A program made the translations under genes and the position numbers. 64,000 bases of DNA from Callipepla californica brunnescens (Eukaryota > Chordata > Aves > Galliformes > Odontophoridae), in the NCBI GenBank assembly GCA_023055505.1, contig JALIRH010000035.1, positions 4,830,382-4,894,381 of the forward strand. The letters are read 5' to 3'. Under the pieces are notes generated by a model, which was not told where the DNA came from, made no database searches, and saw only the letters and a list, made by a program, of their open reading frames with translations. Shown one piece after another: positions 1-13,900 of the stretch. Numbering within the stretch: position 1 is the first letter of the stretch; every line of letters begins with the position of its first letter.

Positions 1-1873
1 TGCAGGAAAAACAGCTGGAAAAGGGATACTGTCAGCACACCACTTTCTCTTGGCCTTCTCCTGCTGCTCCTGCACACAGCTCTGTAGTACTCACCTGGAA
101 GTATTTAGTTCCCAGTGCAAGGGGACAAAGGAGCAAACGTGAACAGCCTAGTTTAAATCTGCCCTCATCCAGCCCCAGCATACACTACAAAAACTAACTT
201 GAACCTATCCCTGCCCTATGAGCATATTGCTGAGAGATTATAGGTTACCTATAAAACCAACTGCTGCTGCAGAAGCTGAAGGTTATTTTTCAACCAGAGT
301 GGAACCAACACATCAGACAGGAGGAAGCTGAACCATGGAACGGGGCGTACTCTGCTCCTCAAGTGGGTGTGCTGCTCAGTTCAGAGTGTAGCTCTTTAAC
401 AAAACAAACACACAGTGTCTGGTGTTCTTTCCCCAAATATCACGGGCTTCAAAGCAACCAGAATGCTCCTCAGTCGAGCAGTCATGCATGCAGAGGTAGC
501 TCATGTTGTCAAGCAGTTTAGCAATGATAGTTATGGAAGAAAGGAGATGGTGATGATGCGAACAGGAGAGCACTGAGAGAGAAGACTTGGTTCTTTAAAT
601 ACATTATATTCAGTAATATGTAACTGAGAGCAAACCACACTGTAAAAAAAGACAAGAGAAACCACGTCAGGAGGAACCATCTTACAGAGGAAGATGGACA
701 ATCTATTAGCCCTTGGCAAGCTAGACAATCATGTACACAAAACAAGCTGTACAAAACTGAAAGGAGACGGCAGAGGGGTCTGTAAGGCTTTCTGCACTCT
801 TGTTCTCCTAGCTCAACACTTCTTGTGATCTTATTCTGGGAAAGCTTCAAGGTCACGTCAGGACAGCAAGGAACTCTTCTCCAGTATGTGCAAAACTCAA
901 AACAAATACATAAAGGGATAAAATTCTACAGATAAAAACCAAACTGAAGGCCAGGATCGCTGGTTAAAATACTTCTTCCAAGTCCAAGAGACTGAAGGTG
1001 GGGTACATTTGAAAACACACTTCAAACCTTTAAAACAAACTAGTCTTTTCTGGCTGCTAAAAAGATTTGTTAAGGAAAACTAAAGAAGAATGCTTCTGGT
1101 GAATGCTTTCCTTTCCAATATGTTCTTATTTGTTGATAGACACAGTGACTTCTTGTCATTTTTATATCTCTGACTTGTTTGTATCTCCTCCACTCCTCAC
1201 TCTTCCTCATGGTTACTGGCTTTTTCTTTTTTACATCAAGCACTGTCCTGAGTAGGGACTCTTATATGGCCCCCGACAGAAACGTGACATGGAAGTTCTT
1301 TCTGCTCAACAAGAAGTTTGAGCTCAGAGATAGGGAAGAGGTATTTTAAAAGTCTATATATAAATAGTACATTGAGTGTTTTAGGGATCTACATCCACAC
1401 TATGTTACAATGCCTGGTGTCCAAGCCATGATCCTATGTCACATATATCACGTTAGTGCCAGCTAGGCTCCACCAAAATGATGCACCTTCTTCGTGACTG
1501 TGAAGAGCCAACAATTACCTCTCCTGGGCAATATACCCTGGTTAAGAAGGCTCAAGATCAACTTTGTCTGCAACCCAAAATGGACAGAAATGACAGGAGG
1601 CCTTTTGTAAAAAGATCTCCAGCTGGGAAAAGAACATGGGAAAGAAAGACATTTCTTAAATGCTGAATGCCATGGAGTTTGGCTATACAGATCTGGACTG
1701 AAACCATTTGCTTTACAGGTACAGCATCTTCTGACTCCACACCAAGCAGCGTGCACTGCACTGACAGAATCCAGTCTGATCCCTAGCCATGACTGTGGTT
1801 TGGTGACCTTGGATGGAAGATGACAGCATATTCAGGAAAGCTGCTGGATGGTGATCAGTTTTCAGACCAGTAC
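1..1873 (-). other. NFRKB: NFRKB 3' UTR (runs to or beyond window edge)
   Basis: This is the stretch after the NFRKB stop codon. No coding exon was recognised in it on either strand. I see no canonical AATAAA or ATTAAA on the minus strand; the only close variant is TATAAA (plus-strand tttata at 1161-1166). The true 3' end is therefore either a variant signal here or lies outside the window. Confidence 0.6.
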
Positions 1874-1999
1874 TCATAGCTGATCTTGGGTCTGCTTTGG
1901 AGATGGAGCTGTGGTCACGACGACAGTGGAAACTGCTTTGGTTGAGCCAGACACCGTTCCCTGCTGGAGATGGGAGGCTGGTACTGTCTGAATTCGAAC
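1874..1999 (-). CDS. NFRKB: NFRKB coding exon 25 (terminal)
   Basis: Residues 1272-1312, VRIQTVPASHLQQGTVSGS then TKAVSTVVVTTAPSPKQTQDQL and a TGA stop at 1876-1874. Acceptor aaacag. Confidence 0.95.
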   Translation of the reverse strand, partial: VRIQTVPASHLQQGTVSGSTKAVSTVVVTTAPSPKQTQDQL

Positions 2000-4900
2000 C
2001 TGTTTGGAGTGGAAAGGAAACAATTCCTGTCAGGAACAACCTGGTGTCACACAGTGCTTGCATCACACTGGTAAGTGATCTGCTGCTGCTGCTGACAAGA
2101 TTTCAGCCACGTGAACGTGACCAAACACCAGCACGTGCCAGGAGCAGAATATGGCACAAGAAGATCACTCCACTCATGTGTGAGGGTGGCAAGAGATCTC
2201 AAGATGAGAGAGGAAGAACTAAAATCTAGTTTGAATAAAACCCTACATATCAGCTGCCATTGCAAGCTTTCAGAAGCACTTCAATCGATTGCACGCTTCA
2301 CTTCTAATATCAGCAGCTCCCAGAGAAGATCACTTTTCTGAAATAACAGAACGCTGACTTTCCAGACAGAACCCATGAGATGTCCTCACGAAGATGTGAA
2401 GTCATCACAACGCCTTTACCTGTGTGGCCTGGCCCTGCTGCTGCAGCTGCTGCAGTTGCTGTGCAGTCAGAAAGCTCACAGGTTTGTTCCCAGCGATCAG
2501 TTTTGTCCCTGCTGGCATCGTAGTCAGGATGATATTTCTACCCAAGCCGCTGATGCTAAGGAAAGAGAACGGTTGAAAGGTTAATAAACAGCACAGCAGG
2601 TTATATCTTTCACAAAATGTTTTTCAAGTTGCTAGGAGATTAAATGACCTAGCTAGTTTACTAATGATTTTAATGATTTTTGTTTCACAACAATGGCAAG
2701 CACACAAGTGAAAAGTTCATGTCAACATTTCTCACGATTAGAGAGAATTACCTTATCACATGAATGAAACCCTCCAACTCTGGACCGTGTTTGTTACTGG
2801 GCTAGTCTGATCAGACCTGAACACTTCCCAGGGAACGCAGAAAATAGCTGAGCACACAATGTTCTGCCTTGAGATATTAACTAGGGGAGACACTACCAGA
2901 ACTCATGGAAGAATAAACAGAAAGACTGCAATACCTGAACGCCACAGGAATCTGCACTGGGGCAGTTAACAATGCACTGGTTTCTTTAACAGAGAGATGG
3001 CCTCAGATTACCAACAGCTGCAGGTATGTCATCAGGTTAATTCTTGCTCAAACAAAAGACTCACCTATTAAAAACTAAATGACTACAGTTGGTTTAAAAG
3101 CAAATGTTATTATTTTCTTCCCTGTATGTGCTAGAATCTACGTCTCAGGGCACCTAAACAATCTCTGCTTGCTACAGCCCCAGGAACTGAACAAAGAACT
3201 TCCTCAGTCTATTGCTAAACAGAACTATTAGATGGGAAGTACTCACTTGGCCCCGAGGTTGCCCTTGATGATGGGGGCAGTCACCACACTCTTGCCTTTC
3301 ACTGGCTGGCTGATCACTGACAGAGGCACTGTTATTCGGGCTGGTAGTTTACCCTAGAGAAGTTGAGGAATACATGAGAAGCCACAGGGAATACAGCACA
3401 GAAACTGCCTGACAACATGCAGTTACCACTAGGATGCTTTTCAGCATCCTGGGAATAGAAACCAAAGCAATGATGCTGCTGTAATCTGTGCTCTGTTTCA
3501 GGCTAATTAAAATCCACCTCCAGCTCATTCACCTCACAGCTGCCTCGATCCTGCAAATCCCCTTCATCTTTGTACCACAGCATTCCTCTGGGAAGGAGCA
3601 CTGCATTCGCCCATCATTTTTATCCTGATGAAACTATGGTAATGTCAATTAGCTTATTCAGCTCTCACAGTACAGTTTACATTACACTCAGCTTCAGGCA
3701 TTCAAACTCTGCTAACCTGGGAACTCGGTAAAAATGTTTGTACAAGAAAAAAAACACTTCTACTTGTGACACCACTCCAAAAGAACATGTCTCACGATGC
3801 TGAACTGCAATAGTGAGGACTTCAGGCAAACCAAGTTTATTTCACTCTGTCCCAGAGTGAGTTAATGTAAGACAGGCATTTAACTGCTTTCTGGTCACTC
3901 AATATTTAGCTGCAAGCCCAGCACCACAAAATCAGTTGTGGACTCACGTCCTACAGTACTTAACTTGAGCTTTGGAGATGGAAGAGGCCATCAGTAATAA
4001 CCCTCACTCCCCTTTCTCAGCCAACTCCAGAAGTTCAGCATTACTTACTGCCTGTGATGTAGACACTACCGTGGTGCTGACAGGTACCTGCCGCACAGCA
4101 GTGGCTCCTGTGCCTATAGTTATGGGAGTCCCAGCAGCTCCTGAAGCAACAGCAACTGCTTTTGACACTGTGGCACTCATGGTTGGCAATGAGACAGCTG
4201 AAGTATGGACTGTGCCAGGCACGCTCACTGCTGCAGAAGAGGGCACCTGCTTAGCGTGAGTAGCTACAGTAATTGTCTGCCCAGCTTTGGGTGGCATCAC
4301 CCCCAGCCCTTGGACAATTCGTATGGTAGCAGCTGGCTTGGCCTCAGTGGATGCCACTGTAGTAACGGCTTTGCTCTTCTGATCTGCCACAGTCATGCCC
4401 AGAGCAGGCATCAGTCTGAAAGCAGAACTCGTTGGCTCTGAGGTCTTTAAGTCAGGAGTCACTTTAACCACTGTGCTTCCAGCTGGACTGGAAGAAGAAG
4501 AAGAGGCCGTGCTCGTCTTGGCTGGAGAATCAGCAGTCTGGACAGGATTGGACGTCACGTGCAAAGTTGCAGAAATGCCCTTCCCACTAGCACTGCTTCC
4601 AGCAGCTGCTGTGAAGAGGTCCTGAGTCAGTTTGACAGTAGTGACTTGAGATTTGGCCAGGGTGGCCATCATGTCCGGGGTGATGCGCAGCACGGTCTGT
4701 CCCTTGGCGTCTGTGGTGATGGAGGAGGGGGGCAGGCGCAGCACGTCCTTTCCCTGGATCCGAAAATTGGTAGCTGTAAGTGGGATGCCACTTCCAGGCT
4801 GGGTCTTCATGCCAAGCTGCCCTGTAATAGCCACCTGGAAAAGATCAGAGACCCAGATCTGTCACATCAAACTGGAACACGGTCCGAGGCTCAGCAGAAC

Positions 4901-7900
4901 AGAAGTAAAACTTCCCAACAGGGGGATGCCTGCTCAGTGTTCCTTCCTTCTTCAGCAGGAAAACAGTTCTGTTTGCTTGTTACACAGCATCCACAAAATC
5001 ACATCAAATGTCCTGGAACGTGTTTCTTTTTTCAAACAAAATGAACACAAACAAGATCAACAGCTGAAGATTCGAAGTTAAAGAGCCTGCACTAACATAT
5101 TCTTTATCTGTACATGAAAGTGGGGCTAAAATACAGCAAAACAGGAATTTGCCCAAGCCGGCAGGGTCTCTCAGCTCATACATGGCAGCTGACTGTTCTT
5201 TTCACATCTGCACACACATCTGCCACGATAAATGGTAAACTGGGACATGCAGTTCACTCTCTCTCTCCTCCCTCTCACCTGCTTGATGATATTCTGGCCA
5301 GCTACATTCTGGATGACAGTGGTGGAGGAGGTGCTTGTAGCAGAACTGCCTGGAGAGCTGGTTACTGCCTTGACTGCAGGACTGGGTGCTGCAGACAGTC
5401 CTGTCACAGTGATGCCTGTCTGTCCTGCCACAGAGGTTCCTGGTCTCTGCACCTGTACTGGGCTGGTTTGAGCTTTTACTGGTAGAGTCATCACAGCCTA
5501 CAGCAAAACAAAGAAGCAGCTTATGAGCAGACTAACACAACCCTAACAGACTGACAATAAGTGCTTTTGTCTCGTGCCTTAGCTTGCAAAGTTTGTATTT
5601 TTTACTGCAACAAACAAACAAATGCTGCCACATAACATGGCAACAGAAATAAAGGGGCACGGAGTGGAATCTGTGCACAGCTGTTATCAATGCTCGATTT
5701 CTGCAGCTGCGCCATACCAGAGAGACCCACAGCTGAGCAGCCAGAGCTACTCCACCATTTCCATGCAGGCAGTCTCACCTGAGGCAGCACTTTGGTTTGT
5801 GTGGCTGTAGCTGGGACGCGGATCTGAGGCACGGATGCAGGCTGCTGCTGCTGCTGCTGCTGCGGCGTTACCCCCGGAGCTTGCTGAGACACGGCTGGCA
5901 GGTTGGACTGGGCACTGACCACACGCACCTGAGGCAGCACTGAGGATGCAGTGTGACTTACCACCCTGGTGGGAGGTGGCTGTGGCCCAGGCTGGCTCTG
6001 TGAACTCTGGGCTGTGGAAAGCAACGTGCCAAGCTGTGGCATGGTAGGGGATGAAACCAGAAGAACGCTACGGAGGAGATAAAAGGCAGTAGGTCAGCAC
6101 GGGTGTAGGAGATGCCTGAGAAAGAACCAGTAATGTTCCCAAGTGATGTGAGAGCATACCTTTGGCTGGGTTTTGCGGGCTCTGATCCAGCACTGGGAAC
6201 ACTCTTGCTAACCACAGACACCGGCGGCGGTGAAATAGGCGTTGCTGGCAATGCTGGTGCAGTAGGGGTCACCGGAGTCACGGGAGTCGGTGGCAGGCTG
6301 GAGTCACTAAGGCTCAGCTGGCTGGGCTCTGATGTGCTGCTGGGGAGTGCTTTCACAGAACTCTCCTTGTTGCTAGATTTCTGCAGAGAAACCAGGCAAT
6401 CTGATATCAGTGCAAAAAATAAAACAAAGACGTCCAAATCCTCACAGCTTCAGCACAGCAAGAGGAAGAACAGCAGGCAGGCTGCACGGGCTGCAAGATG
6501 GGCACTGCTACCAAACTAACTCTCACAGACGTGTACAGAACAAACTGTTAGCTCAGTGAATAACTGGCAGTTTTCACCAGCCTCAAAGGATGCAAAATTT
6601 GCAGATTAAGTTGAATCCATATCTCGTTCTCAATCACAAAAGCATCTGGGCAAATCTGTGTGAAGAAACTTACCACTTTTGCTGGAGGTTTTGGCTTCTG
6701 CTGGAGAGCTTTCTTGGCCTTTGCTGCAGCAGCCTGAGCCTGGTGGATCCGTTCTGCAAATACACATTAATGGGTAGGGTTCCTGAACACAAGCACATTT
6801 ACTTAAGAAAGTGGCCATCCAAACCTCTAAGTCCATCTTCAGGCAACACACACCCACACAGGTCCATGTAATAGCACATTAAAAAAAAGCTGAAAACCCA
6901 CTGAACAAAATTACCCCAAAAGGCTGAAATGAAGATGGGCTGAAGTTGTCAGTACATACAGCTGCAGTTGTTGCACAAAGGATGCTATTTTTCTAACAAC
7001 TACCCAGTATAAACTAACACACTGCTCTGCGACACTGTATTTAAGTGCTGAAGGCAAAGTGACTGAGAAAAAACACTAGACTGATGAATTAATGCTCATT
7101 ATTCACCTAGGATAAAGATGCTCAAGAGCATGGCAAACACTCCTGAAAAAACAGAGTGAAATACAGAGATATTTTCAGCTCAGCAGATGATGAGTGAGCA
7201 GGGCAGTCCCCACAAGCACAGCTTACCGAACTCCTCCTCGCTCCTGTTCCGGTGCAGGTAGATCCACAGCTTGCGTCCAATGTCGTATTTCACACAGGGA
7301 TCTTTCTCATAATGTAATCGATCCAAAGCACCACTGACAACAGCATTAACCTGAAAGTTCAGAGTTCACCAGATTACAGAACGCCCAAGCTGGGGGAGCT
7401 GGAGATCATGGATAGAGAAGTCAAACCCACTCAGCATTAAAGCAGAGTAAGTCACTGGCAATTTAAACTAAGAACTGAGAGCAGAGGCTGCACTACAGAG
7501 AGCTGCTGCCAACCTGGACTAAACAGAGCTTCAACAAATCCAAGGACTCTGAAAAATCCACCGTTTCTCATTCTCCACTGTGTGCACGACGTGGTGTAAA
7601 TTCTGGGTGTTTTCTCCCAGCTGACACCCAACTTACTTGAGCGCTTGTGACATCAGGAGCAAGGAACTGGGAGTCCTTGAGCAGCTCACAAATTTCAGCA
7701 CGGGTTCCCTCTCCGTTAGGAAGCCGAGCAGCAGCGTCACGAACTGAAGGAGAAAACCAGAGCTTAAAATCCCAGCCCTAACGAAACAGCTGCATTCAAA
7801 CACATTGGCAGACACAATTCCGTATTGCTTTTTCATTCATCTCCACTCTGCAATGCCCTCTTAGTCAACAAAATCCAGTCCTGCTGACCCCTCAGGGCCT

Positions 7901-10900
7901 GCAGTGTCTGTATGAGCAGAGATTACAAACGATCATTGTAATGTCCACCAACGGAGCTGGCCTGGAGCAATGAAGCAGGGCACCAGCAGTCAGCTGCACA
8001 ATGCCCCACACTTCACAACAGCACGCTTAAGCCACTACTCTTTGTTTTCCATTTATCTGAGCCTTAGCTTCCATCAGCCTGGTGAACTCTCTCCTCCATT
8101 TCACATTTTCTGTCAGAAAAAAGGAAAAGCACAGCTGCCTTCTATTCCAGTAACACCTGCTCCCAGCATTCCATCATCACTATCTCATGTAATTTCTTTT
8201 TATCCATGTATGTCGTATCAGTCCATCCATCTTCTACAGTGCAGACTCCTAAAATCACTGCTGGAGTGGACAAACGTGCCTTTTAATTAGCAAATAAAAG
8301 AATAACTGTCAGAGTATGCAATCACCTTACCAAGGGACAAGATGGTGACGTATGCTGGCCTGTCTGATCGCAGGAGGGAATGCTCTCGGGCTTTGTTTAA
8401 TGATGTTTCCTTGTCAAACACCCCCTTCACAGGACCAACAACTGACTCAAAGCCGTGCATGCGGAACGTGAAAGCCTTGTGGGGCTGGCTGTAACGGTAA
8501 CGCTCCTGCGGTTTGAAACAAGAGGACTGAACTTAGCAGGACACACACTCTCACCACAGCAACCCTCTAATACAGACATTCTTCCACAAGAAAACTTGTG
8601 TCCAGTACTGCAGAATAGGTAACTAAATGTATGAGTGCACTTATTTTGCCACTTGTCTTCTGACTGTTGCACTCACACTTGTCCAAAATATGTTATCCTC
8701 GTTTGCTGGGAGATGGCAAAGGAGATAAAGATGTTGGCATTAACAAAATCAATTGATTTTCCTGATACTCACTGGAAACGGGGGGGTTTCAAATAAGCAC
8801 TTAGGACATGTTGTTAGCAAGTTCTATCTGAGGCTGAAATACCTCCTTCGAGAAGAAACAAATTCATCATTTGTACCAACAAAGTTTTTGCACAGTATAC
8901 AACTCTCACAGCATACAAACTCCTGCTTTCATGGCCAGCTCTCAGGAAGATTCTGTTTTTACCTGCTCCTGGAACACACGTTTCTCCACTCCAGTGCTAG
9001 GTCGGACTACATAGTCAGTCCTTCTGAAACAAAGACCACTGTCAGCTTTGAGCAACAAAGGCACAGGAATCCCCAAAACTGTCCCAAAGGATCAGACACC
9101 TCATCCTGACTGTAAACCCTTCTGGCATCAAAGAAGAAGTTCTGAAAGCATTTATTCTGATCTAAACAGTCCTGCAGAGACCTTGAAACATGCTCTGCAG
9201 TCTATCTGACAGTCAGCAAGGATTGTAAGCAATCTAGTAATGAGGACACACATGGATCAGAGGTCTGCTTGGGTAACAGGTGAACTTGGGAAAAACTAAG
9301 CTGAGTTTGCAACATCTAGTTATTATAAACTCTGACTACAAATTCCCCCCTGCCACACGATGCAAAATTTTTCTTTGAAGCACCCAGCTCTTCAGATCTA
9401 GAGGTACAAGGACCAAATTCCACAGCTTTAGCACATACTGTGACAGTTTAAAAGCAGCGTTACACACTTACACTCTAGGAATTGGTGTTGTGGCATCTGA
9501 GCTGTCTTCATTTTCCTATCAAAAAAAAACCCACAAATGTCAGTGTCAGACAGAACACAGTCAGGATTTGTGCTCCTAAAAGACCGTTTTCTTCTGACTC
9601 ACTTTGAAGAAAGTCTGGTCCTTGGTCTCCAACCAGAGCTGGAACAGTGCTGCCAACTCCTTCTCGTGATCTTGGCAAGAACCTAGTCCAAGAAATCAAG
9701 AAACACTGCAAATGAAAATTATTTGTTGTGAAGCCAGTTGCTCGTGCTTCCCAATCACCTCCTGCTCCCTTCTAACCTCCACGCATCACCAGTCACAAGG
9801 CACTTCACATACTTCATAGATGCTCCAGTTTCACTGCTTGAACACACTCAGGCACAGCAGAGGGATAAAACTTAAGAAATTCCCCATGCTCACATGAAGG
9901 ATAATGCTTCAACTCCAAAAATCACGGAAAAGATGCTGCCCATGATCGACAACAGCCAAGAATAGAAAAATCTGCCTGGCAGCCAAAGTGAAAGTAAAAA
10001 ATGCAAAGCATCTGTAATACACGCACTATGAGCATGGGCAAATTTATTATTAATTTGCTCTTTGGCTCCTGTTTGTAAAATGGGAATAATATCAGCTCCC
10101 TTCACAGAGAAGCTTGAATTATTTATAACTGTAATTAAGAATTAGTCTGAATAATCAGAAAGTATGCTCTACAGAATGGAAAATATGAAGGTGTTCAGAA
10201 AGATCTGAAGGGTGACAAACAGGGCTATGTCAGCAGCATGAAGGCTCGGTGCCTTTGATCACTTTTCCTGCTGCTGAAAATAATGTCTTGCGAAAGCACT
10301 GAATGTAAAGCACGTTTCTGTCCAGCTGAAAGAATACAAAAGGCCTAACAACTGAAATGACAGAACTGCTGGACTTCATATCCAGGCTACAGCGAGCAAA
10401 AAGAAGAGTTCTGGAGAAAACAAATGAACTTTACCACAGTAGAAATGATAGAAAGGTGCAAGTTACCAAGCAATTTCCACTGCTGAGTTTTTTCCTTGAA
10501 TTCAACGAAAGGTGAGAAGCTGGATGGAACATCTGCAAGGAAAGATGGGAGGTTCAGAAACACCACACAACAATGCAACCCCCACAGCTCTACAGCTGCA
10601 ATGCAAACTGCTGAGTGAGACTCACAGTGACAGCATTTTAAGTGATCACATAAGTACATCTCCAAATGCACACCTGCCCTACGGGAAGGTTAGCACCTCC
10701 TGGGTAACAGTGCAAGGCCAAGACCAGGATAACAGGACAACGAGCCCTCCATCCACGAGGTGAGATCCCAAGGACTGTTACTGTGGTTATTCATGGGCTC
10801 ATGTTGAAACAAACTTGAGATCTGCAGTAATCACCATCACTATGGAGAATATTAAGTATCCATCTGGCAAATGCCACTACCATCTGCACTGTCCCCCCAT

Positions 10901-13900
10901 TCAGAACTACGCAAATCAGAACCATAGAATAAGTTAGTTTAAAAGGAACAAATCAGTTTAAAAGAAGCAAGCTTAGCTGGTCCGAGCCCCAGGTAAAAGC
11001 TGGGCCAACTTCATGTTTCCAGTGGACTGCTCAGAGCAGCATCCAATTTATTTTTCATTATCTCCAAAGAGAACCACGACCTCTTTGTTCCTGCTTCAGA
11101 CATGCTGCCTTAAGCACAGGATCTGAACAGGAGCAGTGGCCTGTTTCAGCTTCGTTAGAATCAAGCTGGGTCTTATCTACTATCCACATGCAAATGAAGC
11201 CTACCACAATCATGAAGAAAACCATCAGACCTATTACAGAAACACTGCAAACAACGCAATGACTTATTGTACTGATGAACTGAAGATTGACTGGAGCTAT
11301 AATATAAACCAGTGCTGATTAGAACTGATGTATAAGCACCATTAGTATTTCTGACAGCTATTCTTACCTCTGCTGTCACCTGCCAGGTACTGCAAGGCAG
11401 GTAAAACCAGTTCAGACCAGTTAGAGGCGAAGGAGAACCAGTTATTTAGTGCACTGGCAGGAGAAGATTGCCAATCTATGACTTTATCCTCGAGCTGCAA
11501 AGAAAAAATAAGCATTCTGTCAAAGACTGAATGATCTAAGCTATGAATGTTCTAACAGAAAACAACCACAACAGCAAAAAACGTAACGCAAAAAAAAAAA
11601 GATTTTATACTGACAAAAAAAATCACCTGACTTTTTCATGTAACTGTTAAGATGGCAACTCAGAAAACAGACAGCAAAAATGGGAGGAAAAAATCCCCAC
11701 TGCCACCAGCCTCAATGCAGAGTTTACCTGTCATGACATAAGCAGCAGTTGTGGAAAGACTCATGAGCCTCACTGAGAGCAGAATGTGGTATGCACTCTC
11801 AAATACTTGTAGTTTTTTAATACAGAACCCACACACGAATGTGATTTAGAGCAATGTGACTCTCTGAGAAGGTTCTTAAACACGTGGCTGATTCTCACCA
11901 CAGAGAGACTAGCAGGTCCTTCCAGACACAGCATCTCCAAAAGAAGGAAGAAGAAACTGGAAGATATTTCATTTACTCCAAGGCACGGCTTCATCTCTTC
12001 AAGAGGTCTTCAAATGAAAGAAAACACGAGCAGTGTGTAAGCACAGCTGAGATCACACACACATACAAAGCCTGTCTTCATTTACAGAGCACGTGGAGTT
12101 GAACACCCCCCAAATGGCACAAAGTGCTCAGGGCTTTCTGATGCACTTACTCCTCTTTGACAGACGACAGAGCGATGGGGGAATGGTCTCGAGACAGCGA
12201 TGGGATCCCATGGGCACTGCTAAAAGAATCAGCCAAATCTTCCACCTCCGATTTAATGAACTTCAGCTTTTTTTTCTTTTTGTCATCCTTTTCCTTCACC
12301 TTTTTCTTGAAGGTTGCAAGGTCAAATAAAGCTTTAGAGATGAGGAAAGGTAAGAAAAATAACAACATCTTACCACATTTCAGTGAGGGCCATAAAATAA
12401 CAATATAATTAAACACACACTCAAAAACACACGTGAGAGAAACTTAGCATCTGCTCAGCCCCTCCTCTTAGTCACATCTGTGTGTCTTTTTTCCCCACAG
12501 AACTACAGTTTCTATGCCAATATGAAATTAGAAAAGCAAAGGTAACTGCCCAGAGCAGATGTACAAGTTAATTTCATCAATAAGCTGGAAGCACCTTCAA
12601 GGGAAACTGGAGTTATCTGCGTGCACTTCAAACTTACAATCCCAGAGCAGCTCGGCAGGGCATGCAAAGAGGAAAAGAACACAGCACTAAGAAGAGACCA
12701 CCTCCATCCTTAGCTTCTCATGCTCACAGAACACTCTGTATTTATGCAACTGCTTCCAGGCACTGACCTGCTAAGGAACCTTTCCTGCCAGCATTTACAC
12801 GAGTCATGATGTCCTCGAGAGTAATGTCTGTCGTCACTAAATCTGGGTGGTCCTACGTGGGACAAGAGGACAGAAAGGAAAATCAGGAAAGGGTGAAATG
12901 CTGTGTTAGCAACAGATACAGAAGATAATCAAACACTGAAACGCCTCAAACTTATCCGGGATCAGCTTATACCATCACAACAGAAACAGGGAAACAGTGC
13001 TCAAACCCCAAGCTGAAAATGTTGTGTCTCAACAGCACATCGTGAAAATCAGAGAATGCTTCCAAGCAGACAACCACGAACAAGGGATGCATAAATCCAT
13101 CAACAATTACACATAATTATGGTATGGGACTGAAGGGTGACCCTGCCAGGCCCCAAGGCTTCTTGTTATCTTACAGGCTGATATTTTCGCTTCTCCCGGT
13201 GTTTCCTCAGCATCATCTTCAAATCACTCTCACCAAGTTCTATTCTGTCTGCAACGAGAAGCCAGAGCTAGTAAGCTTTTCTTGATTTGTGTGGTCACTT
13301 TCCAGACATGGAATGCCATCTGCTATTCATTCTCCCCCTCAAGAACCTCCAACTTCCAGTAAATAAGTTTTCCTTGATCATTCGAAACTCTTTCAATCAT
13401 GTTTGTTAGAAACCATTATAACTTCGTTCATTAAATTGCTAATGTGAGCATGGAAGTGAAAAGAAGGGAAAACCAGAGGGTTTGCAGCCGTGATTACAGT
13501 AACCTGCAGAGGAATTCCCTTGCCACATACACCTGAACAGTGAACAACTGTACTACAGCCAACAAAACAACACCAAAAATCAGCAGCATTAAACCAACTG
13601 CAGAGTCCTGTGTTAAAATCCTCGTGGGTTTTTTTTTTTTCAAGTGAAAACAAAGCGTAATATTTGGATATTCTGGGGACTACAAAATTGCTGTATTACA
13701 TGATTTCTCCAAGCAACCCTCACACCTCAATCCTTATTGGCACTCTCGTCTCTCACCTGCTGTTTTCATGTCCATGGTTGACAACGTGGGTATCACTCTC
13801 AGGGGAATTGGTGGACTCGGACAACGCACCGGAGAGCTCGGAGGCCAGGAGCTTAGATCTGAAATGAATAAACCATCAATTAAATTTCTTATCAGCCCTA

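Noticed and set aside
4205..5081. Plus-strand ORFs (up to 161 codons) opposite NFRKB exon 22
   Set aside because: Antisense shadows of a well-supported coding exon; no recognised family.
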